This document shows positions 7,689-15,275 of a DNA stretch of 22,441 bases, piece by piece. Origin of the DNA: Caldilinea sp. CFX5. Its GTDB lineage: Bacteria; Chloroflexota; Anaerolineae; Caldilineales; Caldilineaceae. Made by a program: the position numbers and the translations under genes. The stretch is from positions 1-22,441 of the forward strand of contig QWII01000139.1 of assembly GCA_021405325.1 (NCBI GenBank). The letters are read 5' to 3'. How positions within the stretch are numbered: the stretch's first letter is position 1; every line of letters starts with the position of its first letter. A model generated the notes under the pieces. That model was not told the origin of the DNA. It searched no databases and worked only from the letters and a program-made list of their open reading frames with translations.

Positions 7689-9008
7689 ATGATCTACTGG
7701 CGTCTCTTCCGCTTTTTGCTGCCCCTGGCGATCACCACCATTGTGCTGGAATTTGGTACACAGATGCTCAATGCCGGTATGGCCCGAATGCCCCACGCCA
7801 CGGAGACGCTGGCCGGCTTTGGCGTCGCGTTGGGGATTATCCTCTTTCTGACCAGCCCGTTGGGTCAATCCAGGGAACTCGGCTTGGTGATGGGCGAGGG
7901 GGTCGCCGCGCGGCAACAGGTGCGCCGCTTTGTCCTTTACACGGGCTTTATGCTCACAGCACTGTTGGCCTTCCTGGCGCTAACGCCGATGGGTCACTGG
8001 ATTATCGAAGATTTCCACGGCATTGACGAACAGATCGGCCAGACCGTGCGCACTGCCATGCTCTGGCTCGCGCCCTATCCGTTGATTCGTGGGCTGTCGC
8101 TTTATCACACCGGCTTGCTGATCCGCCACCGGCGCACAAGCCTGGTGAGCTATGCCATGATTGCCAGCATGGGGTGCAGCATTTTGACGGTCTTTCTGGC
8201 CTTGCCCTTGCCTTGGGTGGCGGCCCAGCCGGTGCGGCTACCGATTCTGGGCATCTATGCCAGTATTCTGGTGGAACTAGCTATTATTTTGTGGGGCTTT
8301 CGGCGGGTCGCCCGCGAGCAGACGCCGACCGCCAGCGACCCGATTGCGCCAACCGTTGGGCAGATCATTCGCTTCTTCTGGCCCCTGGCGCTCATTCTCA
8401 TGTTGCAGGAGTTCAGCCGGCCCTTGATCAACCTCTATGTCGCCCGCCAGAGTGATGGGCCGGCGGCGTTGGCGGTGCTGGCGGTGGTCTATATCCTGGG
8501 GCGGGTGCCCTATGGCTGGCTCAACGACATCCGCAGTCTGGCCGCCGCCTTTCGCGAGGAGCCAAACAGTCTCCACTACATTCGCCGCTTTGCCATTGGT
8601 TGTACAGGCGTCTCGCTCCTGATGATGTTTGTCTGTTTTTGGACGCCCTTGCGGGAACGCATCTTGGGCGATCTGGTCGGCCTGTCGCCGGAACTGGTCG
8701 AAATGAGTCGCGTGCCACTCTATATTTATACGGCCTACACTATAGCCGTGTCCATCCGCGCTTATTACCAAGGCATTGCCCTGGCCGAACGACGCACACC
8801 AGCCTTAGCGCCCAGCGCACCAGCGCGCCTGGCCGCCATCTGGCTCAGTCTGTTAGTCTTGCCCTTCTTTGGCATCATGGGTGCGACGATGGGGATTCTG
8901 GCACTTTTTCACGGCTTTGCTGTCGAGGCGGCGACGGTTTGGTGGGGCGTGCGCGGACATAGACAAGTTTCGCTGTTTAAGAAGCAGCCGGTAATAGTTC
9001 GGCTGTAA
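7689..9008 (+). CDS. Polytopic MOP/ANKH-like membrane transporter
   Basis: This 439-aa integral membrane protein has about 12 hydrophobic segments. It shows two related halves: RFLLPLAITTIVLEFG near residue 8 and RFFWPLALILMLQEFSRP near residue 228 start with the same Arg-Phe-x-x-Pro-Leu-Ala pattern and a Glu in the first helix, as expected for inverted or duplicated MATE/MOP folds. The segment ITTIVLEFGTQMLNAGMARMPHATETLAGFGVA resembles bacterial relatives of the progressive ankylosis protein ANKH (a MOP-superfamily member that exports pyrophosphate/ATP/citrate in animals); the bacterial substrate is unknown. It starts 2 bp after the 71-aa gene with no separate promoter. Its stop lies only 9 bp from the convergent HNH gene, with no hairpin terminator visible between. 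A drug/sodium antiporter or lipid flippase function is the alternative. Confidence 0.65.
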   Translation: MIYWRLFRFLLPLAITTIVLEFGTQMLNAGMARMPHATETLAGFGVALGIILFLTSPLGQSRELGLVMGEGVAARQQVRRFVLYTGFMLTALLAFLALTPMGHWIIEDFHGIDEQIGQTVRTAMLWLAPYPLIRGLSLYHTGLLIRHRRTSLVSYAMIASMGCSILTVFLALPLPWVAAQPVRLPILGIYASILVELAIILWGFRRVAREQTPTASDPIAPTVGQIIRFFWPLALILMLQEFSRPLINLYVARQSDGPAALAVLAVVYILGRVPYGWLNDIRSLAAAFREEPNSLHYIRRFAIGCTGVSLLMMFVCFWTPLRERILGDLVGLSPELVEMSRVPLYIYTAYTIAVSIRAYYQGIALAERRTPALAPSAPARLAAIWLSLLVLPFFGIMGATMGILALFHGFAVEAATVWWGVRGHRQVSLFKKQPVIVRL

Positions 9009-9017
9009 TAACAAATG

Positions 9018-9434
9018 TTATTTATGCGGTGGATGCCAGCCAACAGAAACCCAGTTACGTCGTACCGTAACGGCGATAAAATTATTTAAATCAAGTGCAA
9101 TAACAGTGGCTCGACCACACGCTGTGCGTCCGATGATAAGCGTACCATCTTCACTCCACTGAAAGTGCTGAAACCACCGTTGTGTTCGCGGATTGAACAA
9201 AGGCATTTCCTCATTAATTAGTGGATCAATTCCATGAGTTTGACTACCTTTGCGTAAATTACAAGCGCGACACGCTAACCAAAGATTTTCCTCAGCATCT
9301 GTCCCACCTTTCGCACGCGGGATAATGTGTTCAACTTCGAGCAGCCAAGGTATGTATTCCTGGCGTGCCAAACAGTAACCGCAACGGTTCTGTGCTTGTG
9401 TGACAATCTTTATTCGCAATAAATCAGTGATCAC
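9018..9434 (-). CDS. HNH endonuclease
   Basis: This 138-aa protein has the HNH nuclease core: Cys18/Cys21 (RCGYC), Glu35-His36 in LEVEHIIPRAKGGTD, Asn50 in EENLWLACRACN, and Cys55/Cys58 followed by Asn59 and Lys62. The two CxxC pairs would hold a structural zinc. The C-terminal part, with PLFNPRTQRWFQHFQWSEDG, GRAT and a final GWHPP, matches a small stand-alone HNH family that I know mainly from cyanobacteria and Chloroflexota. The start is a GTG at 9434 with no visible Shine-Dalgarno; it lies 6 bases after the stop of the upstream gene, and in the same frame, so translation probably depends on reinitiation. All nuclease residues are present, so it should be active on DNA. The biological target is unknown. 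Confidence 0.9.
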   Translation of the reverse strand: MITDLLRIKIVTQAQNRCGYCLARQEYIPWLLEVEHIIPRAKGGTDAEENLWLACRACNLRKGSQTHGIDPLINEEMPLFNPRTQRWFQHFQWSEDGTLIIGRTACGRATVIALDLNNFIAVTVRRNWVSVGWHPPHK

Positions 9435-9440
9435 TAGTTG

Positions 9441-9827
9441 TCATTCTAAGGGTGGGCGCAAACCGCGCTTAACAGCTTCTGCCAGAGCCTCAGACTGGCG
9501 AATCCAAAGCTGATGATATACCTGCATCAACATCATGAGTGATACCTGCTCTATTGCCGTTAAGGTATTTTCACGTTGCTTTTCTAGTAACTTTCCCAGC
9601 CGTTCACCCTGCTCCTTATCCATTTGTACTTTTGACAGCGCTATCACTTCTTCATCGGACAAAGCTGAAACAGGTCGTTCGGCTTTGGGTTTTGTTACCA
9701 CCGGCGTCAAAACTACGCGCAAAGCATCGGTCAAGGTTTCTGATAACTCACGTTGCATCATTACTGCCCACTGTTGAGCATTTTCGTATAAATCATCAGG
9801 AAGCGTTAACGTTACTTGATTACTCAT
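9441..9827 (-). CDS. RHH-like small protein paired with HNH nuclease
   Basis: This is a 128-aa protein. The start at 9827 is chosen because GGAG lies about 6 bases upstream and the protein then begins MSNQVTLTLPDDLYENAQ, the usual beginning of ribbon-helix-helix antitoxin-type proteins (a beta strand with alternating hydrophobics, then a helix). The C-terminal two thirds is helical and charged, with PVSALSDEEVIALSKVQM and a last helix ending EAVKRGLRPPLE. Proteins of this shape regularly precede the same small HNH family in cyanobacteria and Chloroflexota (recalled family knowledge). A DNA-binding regulator or antidote to the nuclease is plausible but unproven. An extended -10, TGCTATGAT (minus strand; TATGAT at 9897-9902), could be its promoter. 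The pair is AT-richer than its neighbours, suggesting acquisition. Confidence 0.7.
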   Translation of the reverse strand: MSNQVTLTLPDDLYENAQQWAVMMQRELSETLTDALRVVLTPVVTKPKAERPVSALSDEEVIALSKVQMDKEQGERLGKLLEKQRENTLTAIEQVSLMMLMQVYHQLWIRQSEALAEAVKRGLRPPLE

Positions 9828-9948
9828 TTCTGCTCCAGTGCCCATCATGAAATAACACGGCCGCTGCGACAGGAACAATTTTGCTGCTATTATTGCATCA
9901 TAGCACATGTCCGGCTTTCCGAAAAGAAGATAAATAAAGCAAAAGCTC

Positions 9949-12630
9949 TTACCTTATTTGCGCAATAGAATATGCTAGCGCTTCCTCTTCCGCCAGGCTA
10001 CTCAATCCCCCATCCAGTCGGGCAGCCCGCAATTCATGCAAAATTTTACTAAAGAGCGGACCAGGCGGTAGCCCCAACTTGCGCAAGGCGTGACCATCCA
10101 ACAGCGGGCGTACATGCCGCCATTTGACGAGATACTGTTGCAAGATCGGGGTGAGCGCCGGCTCAACATCCAAGGCGATCCAGAGCGCAATGGCTGCCGG
10201 TTCGGCGTGATCCAAAGCGGCGACAACCTGGCTAGGTAAAAGCGGGGCTGACATGAGAAGCGCTTGTTGTTCTTGCAGAACCCGCAACCCGGCCATAAAG
10301 CGTTGCGTCTCGCCGCGTAACGCCAGCCGTTCAATGAGCGCTTCGTGGGCGGCCAACGGTAGCCGCAGGACAAGGATGCCCCAATAGAGCCGTTCCAGCG
10401 GTTCGCTATGCAACGGATTGTCTTTGTCTATTTGGGCGTAAAGGGTGCGCAGTTTGGCGAATTGGGCAAAATGCCACGAGTCCATTGTCAACGCCGGATG
10501 AATTTGCTGTAACACCCCTAGATCAACGAGCCGTTGCAATGTTTTTTCCGGCGACGCTTCTTGCAAAATGCGATCTAATTCATGCCGAATGCGCGCCGCC
10601 GTTACCCGATCCAACAATTCAATCGCATCATGTAATAGCTCTAGCGTGCGTTCGGCAATGTTGAAATCAAAGCGTTGCTCATAACGCACGGCCCGTAGGA
10701 TACGCGTTGGGTCATCAACAAAACTTAGACTGTGCAGCACCCGCACCACACCGTCATTCAAGTCATTAACGCCGCCATAAAAATCAAGCAATTCCCCCCA
10801 GCGGTCTGGGTTCAAACAGAGCGCCAGCGTGTTGATGGTAAAATCGCGACGGTGTAAATCCAGTTTGATGCTACCCCGCTCCACCGTTGGCAGGGCCGTG
10901 GGCGCAGTGTAAAATTCGGTGCGTGCGGTGACAAAATCCAGATGCGACGGCAGACTCTCCACCGTAAAACCGTCTTGCAGGCTGGCTAAGAGCAATTGCT
11001 CGTTGAGAGGATGTCCCTCATCCTGTAACAGCCACTTGGCGGTGCCAAAACGTTTGTGTGGCACAATGCGCCCGCCATAGCGCTCCTGCATTCGCTCGGC
11101 AAAAGCGATGGCGTCGCCTTCGATTACAATGTCCATATCGACCGCCGTTGCCGCTTGGTTGCTGCCGTTGAGCAATAGATCGCGCACGAAGCCACCGACC
11201 ACATAGACCGCATAGTCCATGCGATCTACCTCGACGCCCACGAGTTGCAACAGGGCATATTGGGCCGGTGGCAAAACGGCGCGCAGCCGTTCGGTCAACT
11301 CAACTTTGCGTCGGTCGGGCAGGGTGGCTTCATCCCAGAGTTTAATGAGATCGGTACGGGTGGCAATGCCGATGATCTGCCCCTGTTCATTGACCACCGG
11401 AATCTGCCCCCAGCCGCTGTCGATCATGGTTTTGCGTAACTGATGAATCGAATCGGTTGGCTGAATCGTCACCGCGCCGGCCTGCATAAAGCGCTGCACC
11501 GGCGATGTTCCCAGCCCATGGTTGATCGCCCGATCCGCTTCGCGCCGGGTGAGGACGCCCAACAGTTGCTCCGTGCCATCGGCGCGCTTGCCGACAACCG
11601 GAAAGCCTTCATGACCATAGCGGCGCATCAATACAGCGGCGTCATCTATCGACTGGTCGAGCGTCAACATCTGGGGCCGACCTACGCTCATGATCTGGCG
11701 CACGGTGGTGGTGCTCTGGCTGTGCTGGCCAAGTAGTTTTACAATGGCGTCGCGAATTTGTTGGAGTGATTGCCCATGTACTGAGGCCGCCGCTGCTCGT
11801 GTATGGCCGCCGCCGCCCAGTGCTTGCATAATTTGACCAACATCAACAGCGTCGATTGTGCTACGCGCCACAATCTGGATCATGTCGCCTAGCCTGACCA
11901 CCACAAAGAGTGCATCGGACTCATGAAAATCGCGCAGCCGGTGGGCGAGGGTACTCAAGCCGCTGGTATAGTCAGGGGCTTCTGCACAGGCGATAACAAC
12001 GGTGTAGCCCTTGTTTTCAATAAATTCGCTCTGCTCAATGAGGGTTTGCAAAAGGGCGCGTTGTTCGGCGCTGAGGGGGTGTTGCAGAAAGCGATTCAAG
12101 ACCTCCAGGTTCACCCCTTGCGCCGGCTCCATTAGCCAGGCCAAACAGCGGGCGTCGCGATAGGTGGTGGAAGGGTAGGTGAGACTGCCGGTGTCTTCAT
12201 GAATGCCGAGCGCTAACAAGGTCGCTTGCACGCTGGTCAGGTCGATCTGCTGTTCGATCAATTTTTCTACGAGCAACGTTGTATTGGCGCCAACTGTTTC
12301 CCCCCACAGTTGCCAACCGGCGGGCAGGGTTTTGTCAACGCTATGGTGGTCGATGACCAAAAATTGCGTTTCCTCCTGAATGCCCTTGGGCTGGTTGGCT
12401 GTGCGCGTATCCACCATAATCACGCGGCTCACCTGCCCACGGGGCAACTCTTTGGGGTGGAGAAAGGGAAACTGGTTGCGGTAGAGGGTCACAAACTCGC
12501 TGACATTGCGGTTCATCTGGTAGGGCAGCAACGGCATTGCTCCCGGAAAGAGTAAGGCCGCGCCAAGTAACGAGGCAAGTGCATCAAAATCAGTATGTTC
12601 GTGGGTGAGAATCACTTCGGCGGTAGACAA
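9949..12630 (-). CDS. DHH phosphoesterase - CBS pair - tRNA nucleotidyltransferase/poly(A) polymerase fusion
   Basis: This 893-aa fusion has four parts in order. Residues about 1-300 form a DHH/DHHA1 phosphoesterase: THEHTDFDALAS, the MVDTR block, VIDHHSVD, and the DHHA1 signature GGGGHTRAAAA. Residues about 310-430 hold two CBS domains (IMSVGRPQMLTL; FMQAGAVTIQPTDS), which usually sense adenine nucleotides. Residues about 460-640 form the class II poly(A) polymerase/CCA head: VVGGFVRDLLL, the metal-binding DMDIVIEGD, HRRDFTINTLA, and FVDDPTRILRAVRYEQRF. The rest is the helical body. In Aquifex, Deinococcus and cyanobacteria, related fusions add A or CC to tRNA 3' ends; which activity is present here cannot be told. 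The start is TTG at 12630 with weak RBS; a GTG five codons later is an alternative. A good promoter lies at 12717-12745. Confidence 0.88.
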   Translation of the reverse strand: MSTAEVILTHEHTDFDALASLLGAALLFPGAMPLLPYQMNRNVSEFVTLYRNQFPFLHPKELPRGQVSRVIMVDTRTANQPKGIQEETQFLVIDHHSVDKTLPAGWQLWGETVGANTTLLVEKLIEQQIDLTSVQATLLALGIHEDTGSLTYPSTTYRDARCLAWLMEPAQGVNLEVLNRFLQHPLSAEQRALLQTLIEQSEFIENKGYTVVIACAEAPDYTSGLSTLAHRLRDFHESDALFVVVRLGDMIQIVARSTIDAVDVGQIMQALGGGGHTRAAAASVHGQSLQQIRDAIVKLLGQHSQSTTTVRQIMSVGRPQMLTLDQSIDDAAVLMRRYGHEGFPVVGKRADGTEQLLGVLTRREADRAINHGLGTSPVQRFMQAGAVTIQPTDSIHQLRKTMIDSGWGQIPVVNEQGQIIGIATRTDLIKLWDEATLPDRRKVELTERLRAVLPPAQYALLQLVGVEVDRMDYAVYVVGGFVRDLLLNGSNQAATAVDMDIVIEGDAIAFAERMQERYGGRIVPHKRFGTAKWLLQDEGHPLNEQLLLASLQDGFTVESLPSHLDFVTARTEFYTAPTALPTVERGSIKLDLHRRDFTINTLALCLNPDRWGELLDFYGGVNDLNDGVVRVLHSLSFVDDPTRILRAVRYEQRFDFNIAERTLELLHDAIELLDRVTAARIRHELDRILQEASPEKTLQRLVDLGVLQQIHPALTMDSWHFAQFAKLRTLYAQIDKDNPLHSEPLERLYWGILVLRLPLAAHEALIERLALRGETQRFMAGLRVLQEQQALLMSAPLLPSQVVAALDHAEPAAIALWIALDVEPALTPILQQYLVKWRHVRPLLDGHALRKLGLPPGPLFSKILHELRAARLDGGLSSLAEEEALAYSIAQIR

Positions 12631-12716
12631 GATAAACGTCAGCTTCCTGTGTCAATAAAACATTCAAGTTCTGCCCTGTTTCAGCTCCCGGCTCATCGCA
12701 GGCGTCATTTCGGTTT

Positions 12717-12745
12717 ATCTTACTTGCTCTTGGCAATGCTGTCAA
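12717..12745 (-). promoter_or_regulatory. Sigma70-type promoter for the DHH-CBS-PAP gene
   Basis: Read on the minus strand: TTGACA (12745-12740), a 17-base spacer, TAAGAT (12722-12717). The -35 is perfect and the -10 matches 4 of 6. The predicted leader is about 80 bases to the TTG start at 12630. Confidence 0.5.
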
Positions 12746-12997
12746 TTGTACATGAAAATTGCGCAATTCTCCTGTAATCTTTCATGCTGATTGCTATTGT
12801 TTTTGCTTAATAATAAAGAAAAGAAAATATATCTGTTTCTGTCAGCCGCATTGTCAGCGAATCAGCGAGAACACGCAGGTTGATGTCAGGAAAAGCAGTC
12901 ATTGTCATGATAAGCTGGTTTTGTGCAATAGCCTTACCGGGTTGCACAGCCATCGCGCCAGTGCTGACGGGTTATATAAGAATTACGGATTTGTTTC
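12746..12997. other. Non-coding gap between divergent genes
   Basis: The whole space between the divergent starts at 12630 and 13134 is about 500 bp. Its left quarter holds the promoter at 12717-12745 and the leader of the fusion gene; its right part holds the palindrome at 12998-13073. The AT-rich stretch between (12746-12997) shows no coding frame with a plausible ribosome binding site, no tRNA-like fold and no clear promoter for the SPFH gene, although TATATAAG occurs at 12973-12980. Confidence 0.5.
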
Positions 12998-13073
12998 GGT
13001 ACTCGTAGGTGCGGTTACAAACCGCACTGACTTCGGGGAAGCTATGCGGTTACAAACCGCACCTACGAGTACC
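12998..13073. repeat. Dispersed palindromic repeat, copy 1 (GTAGGTGCGGTTACAAACCGC arms)
   Basis: Left arm 12998-13026 and right arm 13045-13073 are 29-base reverse complements except for the three central bases of an inner palindrome. Each arm also folds on itself: the left as GTGCGGTT-ACA-AACCGCAC (13009-13027). The centre is CTGACTTCGGGGAAGCTA-like and non-repetitive. A second copy begins at 22384. This resembles REP/BIME-type elements; no transposase is nearby. Confidence 0.88.
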
Positions 13074-13133
13074 CGTTTATTTTCCTAACCTTCCTATGAC
13101 CCTACCTGGTCGCAAATCGAAAGGATTTAACCT

Positions 13134-15164
13134 ATGTTTTCTTTGTTGCTTTATTTTGTAGTAGGGGTGATTGGCTTCTTTCTCTTGATTGCCATCCTCT
13201 CGTTGTGGATTCGCTACATCCCCAACAATCGCGTCGGCATTGTGGAAAAACGCTGGAGCAATCGCGGTTCGATCAAAAGTGGTTTCATCGCCCTCAATGG
13301 CGAAGCGGGCTTTCAACCGGATCTGCTGCGTGGTGGTATCCACTTTCTGCCACCCTTCCAGTATGCCGTCCATCGGGCTGCATTGGTGACGATCCCCCAA
13401 GGCAAGATGGGCTATATCTTTGCCCGTGATGGCGAACAACTTAGCCCAACGCAAACCCTGGCTTCCAATGCCGTGGTCAAGGATTTCCAAGATGTCGTTG
13501 CCTTTTTGACCAAGGGCGGTCAACGCGGGCCGCAGCGCATGATCCTGCGTGAAGGCACCTACGCCATCAACCTGGCTCAATTCGTGGTGATCACCGAAGG
13601 CAAAGTCTACTCCTTGTCATTGAGCCGCGAGGAGGAAGAGATTGTCCAGCGTATGGCCGACCTGATTGGCGAACGCCAGGGGTTCCGTACGGTGGTGATC
13701 AAGGATGCCGACGACATGATCGGTGTTGTGACGGTGCATGACGGGCCATCGCTGCCCCAAGGCGAAATCATTGCGCCGACAGTGGGTGAAGATCCGAATA
13801 ACACCGATACCTATCATAACAACTTTCAGGATGCGGATCGCTTCCTGAAAGCCGGCGGCAATCGTGGTCGCCAGTTGCAGGTGCTGGTCGAAGGCACCTA
13901 CTACATCAACCGCCTCTTTGCCACCGTGGAGATGATCCAGAAGACCATCATCGAGGTGGGTAATGCCGGCGTCGTCATCTCCTATACGGGTGTGACGGGT
14001 ACGGATCTCTCCGGCGCCGATTACAAACATGGCGAGTTGGTGACAAAAGGGCAACGGGGCGTCTGGAATGAACCGTTGTTGCCGGGCAAATATGCCTTTA
14101 ACACCTACGCCGGTAAGGTGATCAGCGTGCCGACCACTAACATCATTCTCAAGTGGAATCGCCGGGAGATTGGTTCGCACCGCTTTGACGAAAACCTGGC
14201 CGAAGTTTCGCTCATCACCAAGGATGCCTTTGAACCGTCGCTGCCGCTCTCGGTGGTGGTGCATATTGATTACCGCAAAGCGCCGTTGGTGATCCAACGC
14301 TTTGGCGACATCAAACGGCTGGTCGAGCAGACCCTGGACCCGATGGTGGCGGCCTACTTCAAGAACATCGGCCAGACGCGCACCTTGATCCAACTGCTTC
14401 AGGAGCGCAGCGATATTCAACGCATTTCCAGCCAGGAGATGAAACAGAAGTTTGAACATTACAACCTGGAACTGGAAGAGGTGCTGATCGGTACGCCGCA
14501 ATCGTCGCCGGGCGACACGCAGATTGAAAACATTCTGACCCAACTGCGTTCCCGGCAGATTGCCCAGGAGCAGATCGAAACCTATGCGCGCCAGCAGGAG
14601 GCGGCGGTCAAAGAGCGTGAACTGCGCGAAGCCAAAGCGCGGGCGGATCAACAAACCAAGATTACCGAATCGGAGTTGAGCATCACCGTGCAAGGCAACG
14701 AGGGGAAAGCGCAATACCAGCGGGCGCTCCAACAAGCTGCCCAGATTCGTGCGCTGGCCGAAGCGGACGCCGAAAAGGCTGCCCGTATCGGTATCGGTCA
14801 GGCCATCGCCATTGAAGAACAGGTGCGCGCCTATGGCGGCCCGCAGTTCCAGGTGACGCAACAGGTCCTCAACCGCTTTGCCGAGGCGATTCAAACCTCC
14901 GGCGTGGATGTGGTGCCCCGTGTGGTGATCGGTGGTGGCGGCGGGGCCAATGGCGCTCAACCGAGCGGCAGCAACCTGATGGAAGGGCTGCTGGCGATGC
15001 TGCTCTCCGAACGCATGGGGGTCAACGTGGCCGGCGAAGTGGAACGGTCGCCCGAAGTAGATGCCCTGCGCAACCAGATTCGCCAAAGCCTGGCAGCGAG
15101 TACGCAAAGCGCGCCAATGATTGTCGAACCGGTGGTTGTGGTCAAGGAGGGTGAACAGAAGTAA
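13134..15164 (+). CDS. Large SPFH/band-7 (stomatin-flotillin-like) membrane protein with four N-terminal modules
   Basis: This 676-aa protein is anchored by one N-terminal transmembrane segment (residues 3-26). The SPFH core lies at about 340-460, with LPLSVVVHIDYRKAPLVIQRF, then AYFKNIGQTRTLIQLLQERSDI and LEEVLIGTPQ. A charged coiled coil follows (about 470-565, AQEQIETYARQQEAAVKERE onward, then AEADAEKAARIGIGQAIAIEEQ). The end is a Gly-rich linker and a short tail. Before the core, a unit ending G-x-R-G-x-x-x-x-x-L-x-x-G-x-Y-x-I-N recurs (GGQRGPQRMILREGTYAIN, 128-146; GGNRGRQLQVLVEGTYYIN, 241-259; KGQRGVWNEPLLPGKYAFN, 305-323) with a looser first copy at 33-88. AAGGA 9 bases upstream supports the start. 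SPFH proteins form membrane-attached rings or microdomains. No NfeD-like partner gene is adjacent. Confidence 0.85.
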   Translation: MFSLLLYFVVGVIGFFLLIAILSLWIRYIPNNRVGIVEKRWSNRGSIKSGFIALNGEAGFQPDLLRGGIHFLPPFQYAVHRAALVTIPQGKMGYIFARDGEQLSPTQTLASNAVVKDFQDVVAFLTKGGQRGPQRMILREGTYAINLAQFVVITEGKVYSLSLSREEEEIVQRMADLIGERQGFRTVVIKDADDMIGVVTVHDGPSLPQGEIIAPTVGEDPNNTDTYHNNFQDADRFLKAGGNRGRQLQVLVEGTYYINRLFATVEMIQKTIIEVGNAGVVISYTGVTGTDLSGADYKHGELVTKGQRGVWNEPLLPGKYAFNTYAGKVISVPTTNIILKWNRREIGSHRFDENLAEVSLITKDAFEPSLPLSVVVHIDYRKAPLVIQRFGDIKRLVEQTLDPMVAAYFKNIGQTRTLIQLLQERSDIQRISSQEMKQKFEHYNLELEEVLIGTPQSSPGDTQIENILTQLRSRQIAQEQIETYARQQEAAVKERELREAKARADQQTKITESELSITVQGNEGKAQYQRALQQAAQIRALAEADAEKAARIGIGQAIAIEEQVRAYGGPQFQVTQQVLNRFAEAIQTSGVDVVPRVVIGGGGGANGAQPSGSNLMEGLLAMLLSERMGVNVAGEVERSPEVDALRNQIRQSLAASTQSAPMIVEPVVVVKEGEQK

Positions 15165-15190
15165 CTTGTCGGTTAACGTAGCTGGCAAGT

Positions 15191-15249
15191 AACCGCCAAG
15201 GCACAAAGAACGCGAAGGCATCCTTCGCGTTCTTTGTGCCTTGGCGGTT
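15191..15249. terminator. Perfect 28-bp hairpin between convergent genes
   Basis: The arms 15191-15218 and 15222-15249 are perfect reverse complements around the loop CAT; CGTTTT follows on the plus strand. It sits 26 bp after the SPFH stop and 26 bp after the end of the convergent regulator gene, so it can serve as a bidirectional terminator. The perfect match and length far exceed a minimal intrinsic terminator and suggest a repeat family as origin. Confidence 0.85.
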
Positions 15250-15275
15250 CGTTTTATCTGCGTTATTCAAAAACC

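Noticed and set aside
12998..13073. Insertion sequence ends or attachment site
   Set aside because: There is no transposase or integrase between the two palindrome copies, and the genes between look like ordinary chromosomal genes.
12759..13088. Possible 109-codon gene in the 500-bp gap
   Set aside because: No ribosome binding site, odd Cys/His-rich composition, and its end is made of the dispersed palindrome.
13617..15221. Long open frame (about 534 codons) on the minus strand opposite the SPFH gene
   Set aside because: The plus strand carries a clear SPFH protein; the antisense translation is His/Leu/Arg-rich with no recognisable domain and extends into the hairpin terminator.
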